Positions 17,957 to 26,668 are shown, counted from the stretch's first letter. The stretch is 64,000 bases of DNA from Pseudomonas ekonensis (GCF_019145435.1 NZ_JAHSTS010000002.1:2204001-2268000); one strand, 5' to 3'. Notes: generated from the letters alone by a model not told the origin. A program made the numbers and translations.

Positions 17957-18212
17957 CGCCAGCCCTCAGCATGTCGTCTATCGAGTCGAAACGCTGGCGG
18001 ATATCGCGTGCTTCCATCATTGCGCGGGCGGTCTTCTCCGAAGGGACTCGCACCTCGAAGGGCAAACCCTGAGTCGCGACAACCTGACGAAGAAAAAGAC
18101 GCATGGCATCACTGATACTGAGCCCGCAGGCGTTCAACACCTCTGTCGCACGCGCCTTCAAATCCTCATCGATGCGACAGCGCACATCGGTAGTTTTCAG
18201 CAGTGCAGCCAT
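17922..18212 (-). CDS. dinJ: Type II antitoxin, RelB/DinJ family
   Basis: A 96-aa ribbon-helix-helix antitoxin. The DNA-binding start is TTDVRCRIDEDLKARATEVLNACGLSISDAMRLFLRQV and the C-terminal part wraps the toxin. It is upstream of the toxin as expected. It should repress its own promoter, perhaps at the palindrome 24 nt upstream. Confidence 0.9.
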   Translation of the reverse strand: MAALLKTTDVRCRIDEDLKARATEVLNACGLSISDAMRLFLRQVVATQGLPFEVRVPSEKTARAMMEARDIRQRFDSIDDMLRAGDGETGEKEKTS

Positions 18213-18235
18213 TTCAGATACCTCATCGTTATTCT

Positions 18236-18254
18236 GTAGCTACATTAGCGCTAC
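18236..18254. promoter_or_regulatory. Candidate DinJ operator palindrome
   Basis: GTAGC at 18236-18240 and GCTAC at 18250-18254 surround TACATTAGC, 24-42 nt upstream of the antitoxin ATG, where a RelB-type operator would lie. Confidence 0.5.
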
Positions 18255-18677
18255 CTCTGCATTGTGATCGGGAGATTCGCACTCGGTCAATTGCAAGTTG
18301 ATGCACGGCCTTTCTCCGCCGCGACTGCCTATCCGCCCACTATTTGATCTGCTCTCAACGAAACCTGCTATCAGCTCAATCGATGCTTTTTTAAAGACCC
18401 ATCTGTATCTCTTGCAGGCAGCACGCATTCACCCTGTCAGTCGTTTCCCACAAATTCGCCAGTCCAAGGCCATCAACCCCCGTATTTTTTGACCCCAATC
18501 ACCCTCACGTCATCAAAAACCCCGATCCTCTGTCAGCCTCCAGCCATCGGCAGGGACATCAATTCGCTACTAATTGCGCGACAACTATGCTCAGGTACAG
18601 GAATATAGCCGGCAGATGGCGCCGGACCGGCGGAAACGTACACAACAATACCCAGCCCACATCAGAGGGCATTACCC
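18255..18677. other. Intergenic region, no gene recognised
   Basis: About 420 nt between the toxin-antitoxin promoter and the LysR gene. It is locally less GC-rich than the backbone. No start with a ribosome binding site or conserved frame was seen. Confidence 0.4.
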
Positions 18678-19604
18678 ATGGATAGCAGAACCTTACGCAA
18701 CCTCATGCGCATCGTGCAGACCGGCTCGTTGTCGGCCGCAGCCGAGCATTCGTGCCTGACCGTGCAGGCGTTGGCCGCGCAGTTGAACAAGGTCGAAGAA
18801 CAGTTTGGTTTCCGCTTGTTTCGCCGATCCAACAAAGGGCTGACGCTGACGCCCCAGGGCACCGAGCTCACGCCTTACATGGACCGGGTGCTGATCGCCA
18901 CGCGCCAGATGGAAGAGAAAGTCGAAACGCTGAAGGCACCAGGACAGCGCACCCTGAAGGTGGCGCTGAACACCACGCTGGCGCCGGATTTCAACCGGCG
19001 GATGATCGGACGCCTGATTGAGGTGTTTCCCGATTACCAGATGGAATTCAGCTACGCCGAGTCGATGGAAAACCTCAGCAAGCTGAAGAACGAGGACTTC
19101 GACCTGGCGGTGCTGATCGGCCCGCAGCGGCCGGGCTTGCCGAGCCTTGTCCTGCCGGACGTGCAGGTGCAGGTGGTCGGTGCCCATTGCGGGCAGGAGA
19201 ACGATCCGCTGACGTTGCTGGGCAACAAGTTTCAGGTGCGTCCGGCTGAGGATTGTCCGTATTCCCACAGCTTTTTGCGTTTTCTCGACGCGGGGCTGGG
19301 CAATCACGAGAACGGCCAGCGCATGATCTATTCATGCAGCGAAACCCTGACCCTGTCGCTGATCACCCAGATGGACGGCGTCGGCATGGTCTCGCGCGAG
19401 GCCGCGCAGAAGAACGGCCTGACGATCTTCCCGGGATTCGAGGATTTCCTCGAAGTGCGCCTGGCGGTGAACAACCCGAACCTGTCCGGCCAGGCGCTGA
19501 ACGAGGTGGTCGATCTGCCGCTACATGAACGAGCCGAGCGCAATGTACGCAGCCGTCCCAACCGCCACACTGAGAAAGAGGTTTTTGCTGAAATACGCAC
19601 ATAA
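18678..19604 (+). CDS. LysR-family transcriptional regulator
   Basis: 308 aa. The N-terminal HTH is TLRNLMRIVQTGSLSAAAEH with the following LFRRSNKGLTLTPQG wing. The effector domain starts at RTLKVALNTTLAPDF. The last 28 codons overlap the 3' end of azlD on the other strand by 84 nt, so the C-terminal tail is written in antisense to the exporter gene. Convergent placement to the 2OG-GNAT-AzlCD operon makes it a candidate regulator of it, though the operon start is 2.1 kb away. Confidence 0.9.
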   Translation: MDSRTLRNLMRIVQTGSLSAAAEHSCLTVQALAAQLNKVEEQFGFRLFRRSNKGLTLTPQGTELTPYMDRVLIATRQMEEKVETLKAPGQRTLKVALNTTLAPDFNRRMIGRLIEVFPDYQMEFSYAESMENLSKLKNEDFDLAVLIGPQRPGLPSLVLPDVQVQVVGAHCGQENDPLTLLGNKFQVRPAEDCPYSHSFLRFLDAGLGNHENGQRMIYSCSETLTLSLITQMDGVGMVSREAAQKNGLTIFPGFEDFLEVRLAVNNPNLSGQALNEVVDLPLHERAERNVRSRPNRHTEKEVFAEIRT

Positions 19605-19838
19605 CAACGTCGGAATCGCGGCATAGAATTCCGGGCGGTCGAGCTGTATGCGCTGATCCTTGATCAACAAGGGTGTCAGGCTGATCGCAGCGACGATCGC
19701 CACCGGCAGGTACTCCAGCGCACGCGCCACGAAGGGCGGCCAGTGCTCGGTGTTGACCTGCAGCGGCAGGGCCCGCGGCAGGAAGGTCACGGCCATCATC
19801 AGCGCCACCACCAGCATCAGGAACGTTTGGTCAGGCAT
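19521..19838 (-). CDS. azlD: AzlD-type branched-chain amino-acid exporter small subunit
   Basis: 105 aa with three to four hydrophobic segments (MLVVALMMAVTFLPRALP, YLPVAIVAAISLTPLLI, LFLSVAVGTAAYIALG). With AzlC it forms an export system for branched-chain or related amino acids in the inner membrane. The ATG at 19838 overlaps azlC by 22 nt. The 3' end overlaps the convergent LysR gene by 84 nt. Confidence 0.9.
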   Translation of the reverse strand: MPDQTFLMLVVALMMAVTFLPRALPLQVNTEHWPPFVARALEYLPVAIVAAISLTPLLIKDQRIQLDRPEFYAAIPTLLCAYFSKNLFLSVAVGTAAYIALGSFM

Positions 19839-20533
19839 ACACCCACTCCGCAGCCCACGAACGTGGCGATGAAAACGTTGAACGGCGAACTGCCGGCCAG
19901 GCTCAGCGCGCCCATGCACAGCACGGCGGCCAGGGCGGCGACGAGTTTTTTCCGGGTGTTGCACAGCGAGACCAGCACGTAGAGCATCATCGCGGTCAGG
20001 GCGTAATCGAGCTGGTACTTGATCAGGTGTGCCGCGTACTGCGCGCAGACCGCCCCGAGCAGCCCGCCGAGCACCCAAGAGGTGTGGCAAAACAGGTTGA
20101 AGCCGATCAGGTAACGCACGTTCACCGGTGCGCCGTTGCCCAGCTTCACGCTGTGGAAGGCGAACGATTCGTCGGTCAGCCCGCCGGCGTAGCACCAGCG
20201 CTCCATGCGGCTCAGGCCCAGCGCGCGCAAGGCCTTGGCCATGTACACCGACATCAGCATGTGCCGCGCGTTGATCAGGAAAGTGGTCAGCACGATGGTG
20301 GTCAGCGACGCCCCGCTGGTGATCAGCGCCAGCGCCGCGAACTGCGAAGCCCCGGCATACACGAACAGGCACATCGCCACCGGCAGCCACAGCGGCAACC
20401 CGGCGTTGACCGCCATCAGCCCGAACACGAACGACACCGTGAAGTAACCGGCCACCACCGGGCTGGCTTCGGCGAACGTGCGCGACGGCTGACGGTCGGC
20501 CATCAGCGGCGCACTGCCGGACGTTTCATTCAT
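19817..20533 (-). CDS. azlC: AzlC-family amino-acid exporter large subunit
   Basis: 238 aa from the ATG at 20533 (GAGAGGGATCT before it). AzlC signatures are GYFTVSFVFGLMAVNAGL, FVYAGASQFAALALI, TTFLINARHMLMSVYMA and GLTDESFAF. Related AzlCD/YgaZH pairs export valine and analogues. Its start overlaps the GNAT gene by 4 nt, so both are made from one coupled transcript. Confidence 0.93.
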   Translation of the reverse strand: MNETSGSAPLMADRQPSRTFAEASPVVAGYFTVSFVFGLMAVNAGLPLWLPVAMCLFVYAGASQFAALALITSGASLTTIVLTTFLINARHMLMSVYMAKALRALGLSRMERWCYAGGLTDESFAFHSVKLGNGAPVNVRYLIGFNLFCHTSWVLGGLLGAVCAQYAAHLIKYQLDYALTAMMLYVLVSLCNTRKKLVAALAAVLCMGALSLAGSSPFNVFIATFVGCGVGVCLTKRS

Positions 20534-20997
20534 AGATCCCTCTCGTAAGTCCGTTCGCCGTGAGGTTCGCAAAAACCCTGGGCCGTCCAAAAACGCTTGC
20601 CCGCGAGGTTAGCATCGTCGACGAACAGAAACATCCGCAGCACGCCGACCCGCTTCATGTCGGACGACGCCGCCTCCACCAGCCGCTGGCCGACGCCCTG
20701 GCTGCGGTAGCGCAGGCTGACCGCCAGGTGGTTGATGGTGCCGCGGCTGCCGAGCATGCCGCCGAGCACCGCGCCGACGATCTCGCCTTCGACGTCGAAG
20801 GCCAGGTACGCCGTGGTGGTCTTCTGGATCAGCACGCCGCGCAGGCACTTGGCGTCCTGCCATTCGCAGAAGGACACTTCGTCGAACTGGCGGAAGAAGC
20901 GCTCCATGCGCTGCGCATCCTTGGCGGTGGCGCGTCGCAGCACCACCGGCGTCGAGCATTCGACGCCGTCGATTGGGGTGATCTGATTAGCGAACAA
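20530..20997 (-). CDS. GNAT-family N-acetyltransferase
   Basis: 155 aa. The GNAT acetyl-CoA motif A is INHLAVSLRYRSQGVGQRLVEAA (near residues 92-114, Q/RxxGxG/A form), followed by FLFVDDANLAGKRFWTAQGF, the usual motif B. It starts within the last 11 nt of the dioxygenase gene. Given its neighbours it may acetylate the hydroxylated amino acid before export, or protect the cell from it (inference). Confidence 0.9.
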   Translation of the reverse strand: MFANQITPIDGVECSTPVVLRRATAKDAQRMERFFRQFDEVSFCEWQDAKCLRGVLIQKTTTAYLAFDVEGEIVGAVLGGMLGSRGTINHLAVSLRYRSQGVGQRLVEAASSDMKRVGVLRMFLFVDDANLAGKRFWTAQGFCEPHGERTYERDL

Positions 20998-21733
20998 TGT
21001 CGAAAGCGGTCCCGGGCCGCGAGAAGGAAATCGCCAGAATCTGCCGGTACGCCATGGCGCTCGAGTGGGTGTTGCGTGCCGGTGTCACGTAATGGCGCAT
21101 GTCACGGTCGAGGAAGTACGTGGTGTCGAGGATTTCCTGGTAGGTGGTCGACGCCAACTGGTGCTCATGGATGTCGTACAGGCGGCTTTCGGCGCCGTCG
21201 ACGTTGTTGCGGCCCCAGAAGTGCACGCCGCTGAACGGGTAGCCGTCGCAGTGGATGCCTTCCGGCGTGATCTCCAGCTGCTTGCCGGGCTTGATCTCGA
21301 TGCGGATCTGGTGGATCTGGCACTGCCAGATTTCCTCGTGCAACTCTTCCGGCAGCACGTTCTTGTACACCTCGAAATCGGTGTCGATCAGGCTGCGCAT
21401 CACAGGCGAGGTGATGACTTCATCGGAGAAGTCCTGAAAGTGCCGCACCACGCCGCCCACGTAACTGTTGTTGGCCTTGGACTGCACATACGCGCGATGT
21501 TCCAGCTGGCGCAGTTCACGGGTCTTGGGGTTGTATTCGAAGTCGCTGTAACGACGGTAACGCATGCCGGCGTCGGCCTGACCGTAATAACTGTCAGGTT
21601 CCATGTTTTCCCAACTTTTGGTCAGTCTGACGAAGTCGGCGAAATGACCGTAGAGATTGAAGTCACCACCCTGGACGTTGACATACTTGTCGCGCCGTAG
21701 CGATTCGCCCACTTCTCTGTTCAAAACGATCAT
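20987..21733 (-). CDS. 2-oxoglutarate/Fe(II) amino-acid dioxygenase (PF10014-like)
   Basis: 248 aa from the ATG at 21733, which has GGAGA 8 nt upstream. The iron triad is readable: H161 and D163 in EGIHCDGYPFSGVHFWGRNNV, and distal H214 in RDMRHYVTPA. This arrangement matches the 2OG-Fe dioxygenase family of Bacillus L-isoleucine 4-hydroxylase. First in an overlapped operon with a GNAT enzyme and AzlCD exporters, it probably hydroxylates a free aliphatic amino acid that is then exported. Confidence 0.82.
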   Translation of the reverse strand: MIVLNREVGESLRRDKYVNVQGGDFNLYGHFADFVRLTKSWENMEPDSYYGQADAGMRYRRYSDFEYNPKTRELRQLEHRAYVQSKANNSYVGGVVRHFQDFSDEVITSPVMRSLIDTDFEVYKNVLPEELHEEIWQCQIHQIRIEIKPGKQLEITPEGIHCDGYPFSGVHFWGRNNVDGAESRLYDIHEHQLASTTYQEILDTTYFLDRDMRHYVTPARNTHSSAMAYRQILAISFSRPGTAFDIVR

Positions 21734-21810
21734 TACCAAATTCTCCGTTGCATTGAACGCCCTAATCTAGAGGGTGGAGAATTTGCGTCCATGAGAAAGA
21801 ATTTCAGGCA

Positions 21811-21862
21811 TTTGAAGCCCTGTTTGAAACGGCTTTTGAAGCACCTTCAAATGCAGTTTGAA
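21811..21862. promoter_or_regulatory. Helically spaced TTTGAA repeats upstream of the dioxygenase operon
   Basis: TTTGAA at 21811, 21823 and 21835, the inverse TTCAAA at 21846, and TTTGAA at 21857. Start-to-start distances are 12, 12, 11 and 11 nt, so all fall near one DNA face. They lie 78-129 nt upstream of the dioxygenase ATG. This looks like a multi-site operator; the regulator is unknown (Lrp- or LysR-type are candidates). Confidence 0.55.
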
Positions 21863-21908
21863 GGGGTCGAAAAGCGTCTTTTTCGCCTTTTTCATCAAAA
21901 ACGGGCCG

Positions 21909-21939
21909 AAAAAAACCCCGAACCGTTCGGGGTTTTTTT
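21909..21939 (-). terminator. Terminator of the OprD porin gene
   Basis: CCCCGAA/TTCGGGG stem with A- and T-runs on both sides. It can work in both directions and lies 24 nt after the porin stop. Confidence 0.85.
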
Positions 21940-21962
21940 CATGTCTGCGGCTTAAGCGATCA

Positions 21963-23249
21963 TCAGAAGATGTTGATCGGGTAATCCACGAACACGCGCA
22001 CTTCGTTGCCGCTGACGTTGTACTCGCTGGACTTCTGCGACACGCGCAGGATCGAGCTGCGCAGTTTCACGCTGAGGTCCTTGGCCGGGCCGCTCTGCAC
22101 CACGTACTTGAACTGGTTGAAGATTTCGCGCTCGGTGCCGCCTTCGCTGGTGGAGGTGGTGATGTTGTCGCCACGCACGTACGCGAAGTTGTAGCTCAGG
22201 CCCGGCACGCCGAAGGCGCCGAAGTCCAGGCCGTAGCCCAGCTGCCAGCTGCGTTCGTCTTCAGCGTTGAAGTCCGACCAGTAGGAGTTGGCCAGGTAGA
22301 TGGTGTTGCCGCCGTCGCCGACGCGGCCTTGACCTTTCTGGTAGCCGCCGTAGGCGTAGCCCAGGTTGCTGTCGCCGGTGGAGCGCTGGTGCGCCACGGT
22401 GAACGAGTGCGGGCCGGTGGCGAAGGTCGCCGCCAGGCTCCAGATCTTGTTGTCGTCGCCGGTCGCGCCGCTTTCGCGGACGTAGGAGTCGTCCAGCTTG
22501 GTGCGGTAGCCGTTGAAGTCGAAGGTCAGGGACTGATCCTTGTCGATCGGCAGCACGTAGTTGGCGTTGATGTACTGCTTCTTCAGCACGTCTTCGACGT
22601 CGGAAGCGTACAGCGCACCTTTGAAGTGCTCGGTGAACTGGTAGCTGCCGCCCAACACGTTGATCGACTTCAGGCCGCCGCTGTCACGGCCTTCGGCGCT
22701 CTTGCGCGATTCGGCGGTGAAACGGCCGGCGTTTAGCTCCAGGCCTTTGATCTCCCTGGAGGTGATCAGGGTGCCGGTGTAGCTTTCCGGCAGCAGGCGC
22801 GAGTTGTCGTAGTTCAGCACCGGCAGGGCCGGCATCTGGTCACCGTAGGTCAGCACGGTGTTGGACAGACGGAACTTCACCGCCGCGCCGCCCTTGGACA
22901 GGTCGTCGGCCGCGTTGCCGCTGTCGCCTTGCTTGAAGAAGTCGATGCCGCCGGCGCCGCTGCGGCCCTTGCCGCCGTCCAGACGCAGCGCGTACAGACC
23001 GAAGGCGTCCACACCCACACCGATGGTGCCTTGGGTGAAGCCGGACGAGAACGTGCCGATGGCCGCTTGGCCCCACTCGGCCTTGTCTTTGTTGCCGTCT
23101 TTGTAGTCACGGTTGATGTAGGCATTGCGCAGCAGCACTTTGAGGCTGCTGTCTTCAACAAAACCCTTGGACTCGGCCTGGTCGTTAGCCATGGCCGAAG
23201 TGGCGCTCAACATCCCCAATGCGATCAGACTGATCCGCTTGTTCAACAT
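21963..23249 (-). CDS. OprD-family outer-membrane porin
   Basis: A 428-aa precursor with a 21-residue signal peptide (ends AMA) and the usual OprD start FVEDSSLKVLLRNAYINRDY. Alternating strands such as TLTYGDQMPALPVLNYDNSRLLPESYTG-like segments are family hallmarks. The C-terminus ends in Phe as needed for outer-membrane insertion. OprD-group porins admit basic amino acids or aromatic acids; the substrate is not evident. Monocistronic, with terminators on both sides. Confidence 0.95.
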   Translation of the reverse strand: MLNKRISLIALGMLSATSAMANDQAESKGFVEDSSLKVLLRNAYINRDYKDGNKDKAEWGQAAIGTFSSGFTQGTIGVGVDAFGLYALRLDGGKGRSGAGGIDFFKQGDSGNAADDLSKGGAAVKFRLSNTVLTYGDQMPALPVLNYDNSRLLPESYTGTLITSREIKGLELNAGRFTAESRKSAEGRDSGGLKSINVLGGSYQFTEHFKGALYASDVEDVLKKQYINANYVLPIDKDQSLTFDFNGYRTKLDDSYVRESGATGDDNKIWSLAATFATGPHSFTVAHQRSTGDSNLGYAYGGYQKGQGRVGDGGNTIYLANSYWSDFNAEDERSWQLGYGLDFGAFGVPGLSYNFAYVRGDNITTSTSEGGTEREIFNQFKYVVQSGPAKDLSVKLRSSILRVSQKSSEYNVSGNEVRVFVDYPINIF

Positions 23250-23331
23250 TTTGTTTTCCTTATTACGGGTTGAAACGCGCTGTGTCGAACGGCTGAAACG
23301 GCGCTATCGCACTCTTTTTTCATCCCGGAAC

Positions 23332-23371
23332 AAAAAGGCCCGCCCACGGCAAAGCCGTAGCGGGCCTTCTT
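23332..23371 (-). terminator. Terminator of the DsbA-like gene
   Basis: GGCCCGC/GCGGGCC hairpin with an A-run at its left side, read as a U-run by minus-strand transcripts from 23548. Confidence 0.75.
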
Positions 23372-23547
23372 ATTGTTCTTGAGTCATGGCGGTTGGCCAC
23401 AGGCGTTGGGCCGAATCGTAGCCGCGCCCTGAACAATGTGTCAATTTCAAGAATCGTCTGTAAATAGGCAAAAAACGTCTAAAAAACGTAATTTTTGCGA
23501 TAGCGGCGTGCACGGAAATGACAGCGCTCAGGGATTCCCGCATGCGC

Positions 23548-24216
23548 TCAAGCGCAGCCGTCGAGCCCGCAGACCGGCAATGACTGTGACGCTGCCGCGC
23601 TCGGCAGGGACTCGCCCAGCCATTGGGCGAAGGCCTGCGGCTTGCCCAGCCACGGGCCGATGTCGATCAGGGTGAACTGCCCGTCCTGCTCCAGCGCGAA
23701 GGTCGGGAAGCCGTTGCCGTGCAGCGTCGCCAGCAGTGCGCGGCTTTCCTTTATATGGCGCTCGGCATCGGCGGACGCGAAAGCCGCCTGGAAAGCGGCC
23801 GGGTCGTAACCCAGCTCAGCCGCCAATTCCATCAGCACGGCTTCATCGGCGATCCGGCGGCCTTCCACGTAATGGGCGGTCTGCAGGCGGCCGAGCAACG
23901 TCAGGCCGCGCCCATCCATTTGTTCGGCGGCCATCACGGCGGCGATCGGCGGGGCGGAGTCGAAGACCGCCGTGTGATCGCGCAGCAGACCTTCGAAGTA
24001 CGCCTCGCCGAACGGCTGACCGGTGTACTCGGCGATGCGCCGGTCGTGGGGCATGACGTAATTGCGCAGCTGCGGCGAAACATTCTGGCGATTGGCGCCG
24101 GTCATCATGCCGCCGCCGTGGGCCACCACCGGCAGCACCTGCTGCGCGGCCTGGACCAAGGGTTCGGCGCCGTAGCACCAGCCACAGAGCGGGTCGTAAA
24201 TGTAGTGAAGAACCAT
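23548..24216 (-). CDS. DsbA-family thioredoxin-fold protein
   Basis: 222 aa from the ATG at 24216 (GGAG six nt upstream). Active site CGWC lies in YIDPLCGWCYGAEPL-like sequence near residues 10-13 (DPLCGWCYGA). The cis-Pro equivalent is in GNGFPTFALEQDG. It lacks a signal peptide and ends with a Cys pair (VCGLDGCA), unusual for the family and possibly redox- or metal-related. The substrate is unknown. Confidence 0.88.
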   Translation of the reverse strand: MVLHYIYDPLCGWCYGAEPLVQAAQQVLPVVAHGGGMMTGANRQNVSPQLRNYVMPHDRRIAEYTGQPFGEAYFEGLLRDHTAVFDSAPPIAAVMAAEQMDGRGLTLLGRLQTAHYVEGRRIADEAVLMELAAELGYDPAAFQAAFASADAERHIKESRALLATLHGNGFPTFALEQDGQFTLIDIGPWLGKPQAFAQWLGESLPSAAASQSLPVCGLDGCA

Positions 24217-24408
24217 CGGAAACTCCGGCATCAGAAGTGGGAAAAATCGATGGCGGCAGATTAGTGCCAACGCGGTCGCCGAAAAACGCCGGAATCGCGT
24301 TCAGTCTGTTGCCTGGATCGGTCGAATGGGCCGGGACGGGTTTGTATCGACGCTGAAATAAATTGAAACAATCAAACCAAGGAACTTATTAACGAATAAT
24401 TAACAGAA

Positions 24409-24427
24409 GCAAATGCAAAGCATTACC
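24409..24427. promoter_or_regulatory. Fur-box-like site before the TonB receptor gene
   Basis: GCAAATGCAAAGCATTACC matches the 19-bp Fur consensus at about 13 positions and is partly palindromic. It lies 32 nt before the start codon, so the receptor is probably repressed by Fe-Fur. Confidence 0.65.
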
Positions 24428-24459
24428 ATTCGCGCGCTCAGATTCCTTCACCCTTTCGG

Positions 24460-26562
24460 ATGCGCTTTTCAATGCCTGCCCCGTTCCGTCTCACGCCCGT
24501 CACCCTCGGGCTTTCCGCCGTCCTGTCCTCCGGTTTCGCCTACTCCGCGACCGAACTGCCCGCCACGTCGATCAGCGCCGAATCGCAAGTCGACGACCCG
24601 CGCGTGAAAGTCAGCAGCACCGCCACCCGCACCGCTACGCCCGTGCGCTACGTGCCCCAGGCGATCGACTCGGTCAAGACCGCCAACGTCGCCGACTACG
24701 GCACCAATGACCTGGGCGACGCCCTGAGCGGCATCCCCAACGTCAGCAACGGCGGCGACACCCGGTTCGACAGCCTGCGCATCCGCGGCTTCGACGCCAG
24801 CAACGACTTCTACCTGGACGGCATCCGCGACGACAGCCAGTACAAGCGCGACCTGCACAACATCGAACGCGTCGAAGTGCTCAAGGGCCCGGCCGCCGTG
24901 CTCTATGGCCGCGGCAGCCAGGGCGGGATCGTCAACCGGGTGAGCAAGGCGCCGGAAGCCGGCCGCCGCTCGACCATCGAGGCCCAGGGCGGCAGCGAAG
25001 ACCTGCGCAGCCTGTACGCCGACCTCAGCGCCGACCCGAGCGAAAACATCAGCCTGCGCCTGAACATGGGCAACATGGACGAAAACAGCTTCCGCGACGG
25101 CGTCAGCGGCAACCGCCAGCTGTTCGCCCCGTCGATGAGCTGGCAACTGACGCCGGACCTGAACTGGCTGGTGCAGTACGAATACAGCCGCTACAACCGC
25201 ACGCCGGACCGCGGCATCCCGGGCATCAACGGGCGCCCGGCCGACGTCGGCCGGGACACCACCTACGGCAACGACCACGACTTCATCGACGACAAGACGC
25301 AATCTTTGCGCTCGCGCCTGAGCTACGAACTGAGCGACAACTGGCAACTGCGCCATACCCTCGGCGTGTTCAAGCTCGACAGCGACTTCGACAACACCTA
25401 CCTCACCGGCTTCGACAAGAAGACCAACAAGGTCACCCGCCAGCACTGGCAGCAGGACCTGACCACCCGCAACATCTACAACAACCTTGAGCTGGAAGGC
25501 GGCTTCGAGACGTTCGGCCTCGAGCACCGCTTGCTGACCGGACTCGAGACCGGCAGCCAACGCCGCGACCCGACGCTGTACAACGCCGCCACCTCCGGGC
25601 GCGGCAGCTCGCCGGTGCCGGGCCTGGATCTGTACAACCCCGACCGCGACCTGCGCCACACCGGGCGCATGCAGGTCTCGAGCAGCAGCCACACCGAAGT
25701 CGAGAGCCGCGCGGTGTACGTGCAGGACCAGTTGCGCCTCAACGATCAATGGCAACTGCTGGCCGGCCTGCGCTACGACACCTTCGACATCGAGTCCACC
25801 AACAAGCTGCGCAACATTTCCGAAGACCGCGACAGCCACAGCACCAGCCCGCGTTTCGGCGTGGTCTGGACGCCTTTGCAGAACCACTCGTTCTACGCCT
25901 CGTGGACCAAGACCTTCTCGCCGGTCGGCGGCGGCCTGATCGGCATCACGCCCGGCGCGTCGGGCAACGGCAACGACCTGAGCCCGGAGCTGACCAAGCA
26001 GAAGGAAATCGGGGTCAAGAGCGACTGGCTCGACGATCGCCTGAGCACCACCCTGGCGGTCTACGAACTGGAACTCTACAACCGCCGCACCACCGACCCG
26101 AACGACCCGACCCTGACCGTGCTCAGCGGCCTGCAGCGCTCGCGCGGGATCGAGCTGACCGGCACCGGCAAGATCACCGGCAACTGGTACGTGCGCGGCG
26201 GCGTCGGCGTGCAGGACGCGACCATCGAAAAAGACAACAACGGCCTGGAAGGCAACCGCGTGAACAACGTGGCCAAGCGCAACGGCAGCCTGTTCCTGAC
26301 CTGGAAACCGGAGCTGGGCTGGTACGCCGAAACCGGCCTGACCCTGGTCGGCCAGCGCTACGCCGACAACGCCAACACCACGGTGCTGCCGGGCTACGGC
26401 CGCTGGGACGCCCTGGCCGGCTACCGCCACAAGGACTGGGACGTGCGCGCCGCGCTGAACAACATCACCGACCGCGAGTACTACTCGTCGGCCACCAGTG
26501 CGTTCCAAATCCAGCCGGGCGCGCCGCGCAGCCTGGTGGTCACCGGCACCTACAGCTTCTGA
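24460..26562 (+). CDS. TonB-dependent siderophore receptor
   Basis: A 700-aa outer-membrane receptor. After a signal peptide (ends AYS or SYA-like near 29), the TonB-box and plug region follow: PQAIDSVKTANVADYGTNDL, RIRGFDASNDFYLDG, and the plug end RVEVLKGPAAVLYGRGSQGG. The 22-strand barrel ends in YSF, with terminal Phe. It resembles catecholate/hydroxamate receptors of the Fiu/FhuA class. No signal-transducing N-terminal domain is present, so it does not itself drive a sigma/anti-sigma pair. The Fur-like site supports an iron role. Confidence 0.95.
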   Translation: MRFSMPAPFRLTPVTLGLSAVLSSGFAYSATELPATSISAESQVDDPRVKVSSTATRTATPVRYVPQAIDSVKTANVADYGTNDLGDALSGIPNVSNGGDTRFDSLRIRGFDASNDFYLDGIRDDSQYKRDLHNIERVEVLKGPAAVLYGRGSQGGIVNRVSKAPEAGRRSTIEAQGGSEDLRSLYADLSADPSENISLRLNMGNMDENSFRDGVSGNRQLFAPSMSWQLTPDLNWLVQYEYSRYNRTPDRGIPGINGRPADVGRDTTYGNDHDFIDDKTQSLRSRLSYELSDNWQLRHTLGVFKLDSDFDNTYLTGFDKKTNKVTRQHWQQDLTTRNIYNNLELEGGFETFGLEHRLLTGLETGSQRRDPTLYNAATSGRGSSPVPGLDLYNPDRDLRHTGRMQVSSSSHTEVESRAVYVQDQLRLNDQWQLLAGLRYDTFDIESTNKLRNISEDRDSHSTSPRFGVVWTPLQNHSFYASWTKTFSPVGGGLIGITPGASGNGNDLSPELTKQKEIGVKSDWLDDRLSTTLAVYELELYNRRTTDPNDPTLTVLSGLQRSRGIELTGTGKITGNWYVRGGVGVQDATIEKDNNGLEGNRVNNVAKRNGSLFLTWKPELGWYAETGLTLVGQRYADNANTTVLPGYGRWDALAGYRHKDWDVRAALNNITDREYYSSATSAFQIQPGAPRSLVVTGTYSF

Positions 26563-26612
26563 GCATCGGATTGCCGGTGTGCCCTTCGGGGCATGTCCGG
26601 CTGACCCGCAGG

Positions 26613-26646
26613 CAAAAAAAAAGCGCCGCCCTCCCGGCAGCGCTTT
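26613..26646 (+). terminator. Terminator between the receptor and a small gene
   Basis: AGCGC..GCC/GGC..GCGCT hairpin behind a long A-run. It can terminate the minus-strand small gene and possibly the receptor. Confidence 0.65.
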
Positions 26647-26668
26647 CACCTGTCCTTAGTCGTTCTTC

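Noticed and set aside
24469..26649. A 726-codon minus-strand open frame over the TonB receptor
   Set aside because: Shadow of the receptor's GC-biased codons; no motif, no ribosome binding site.
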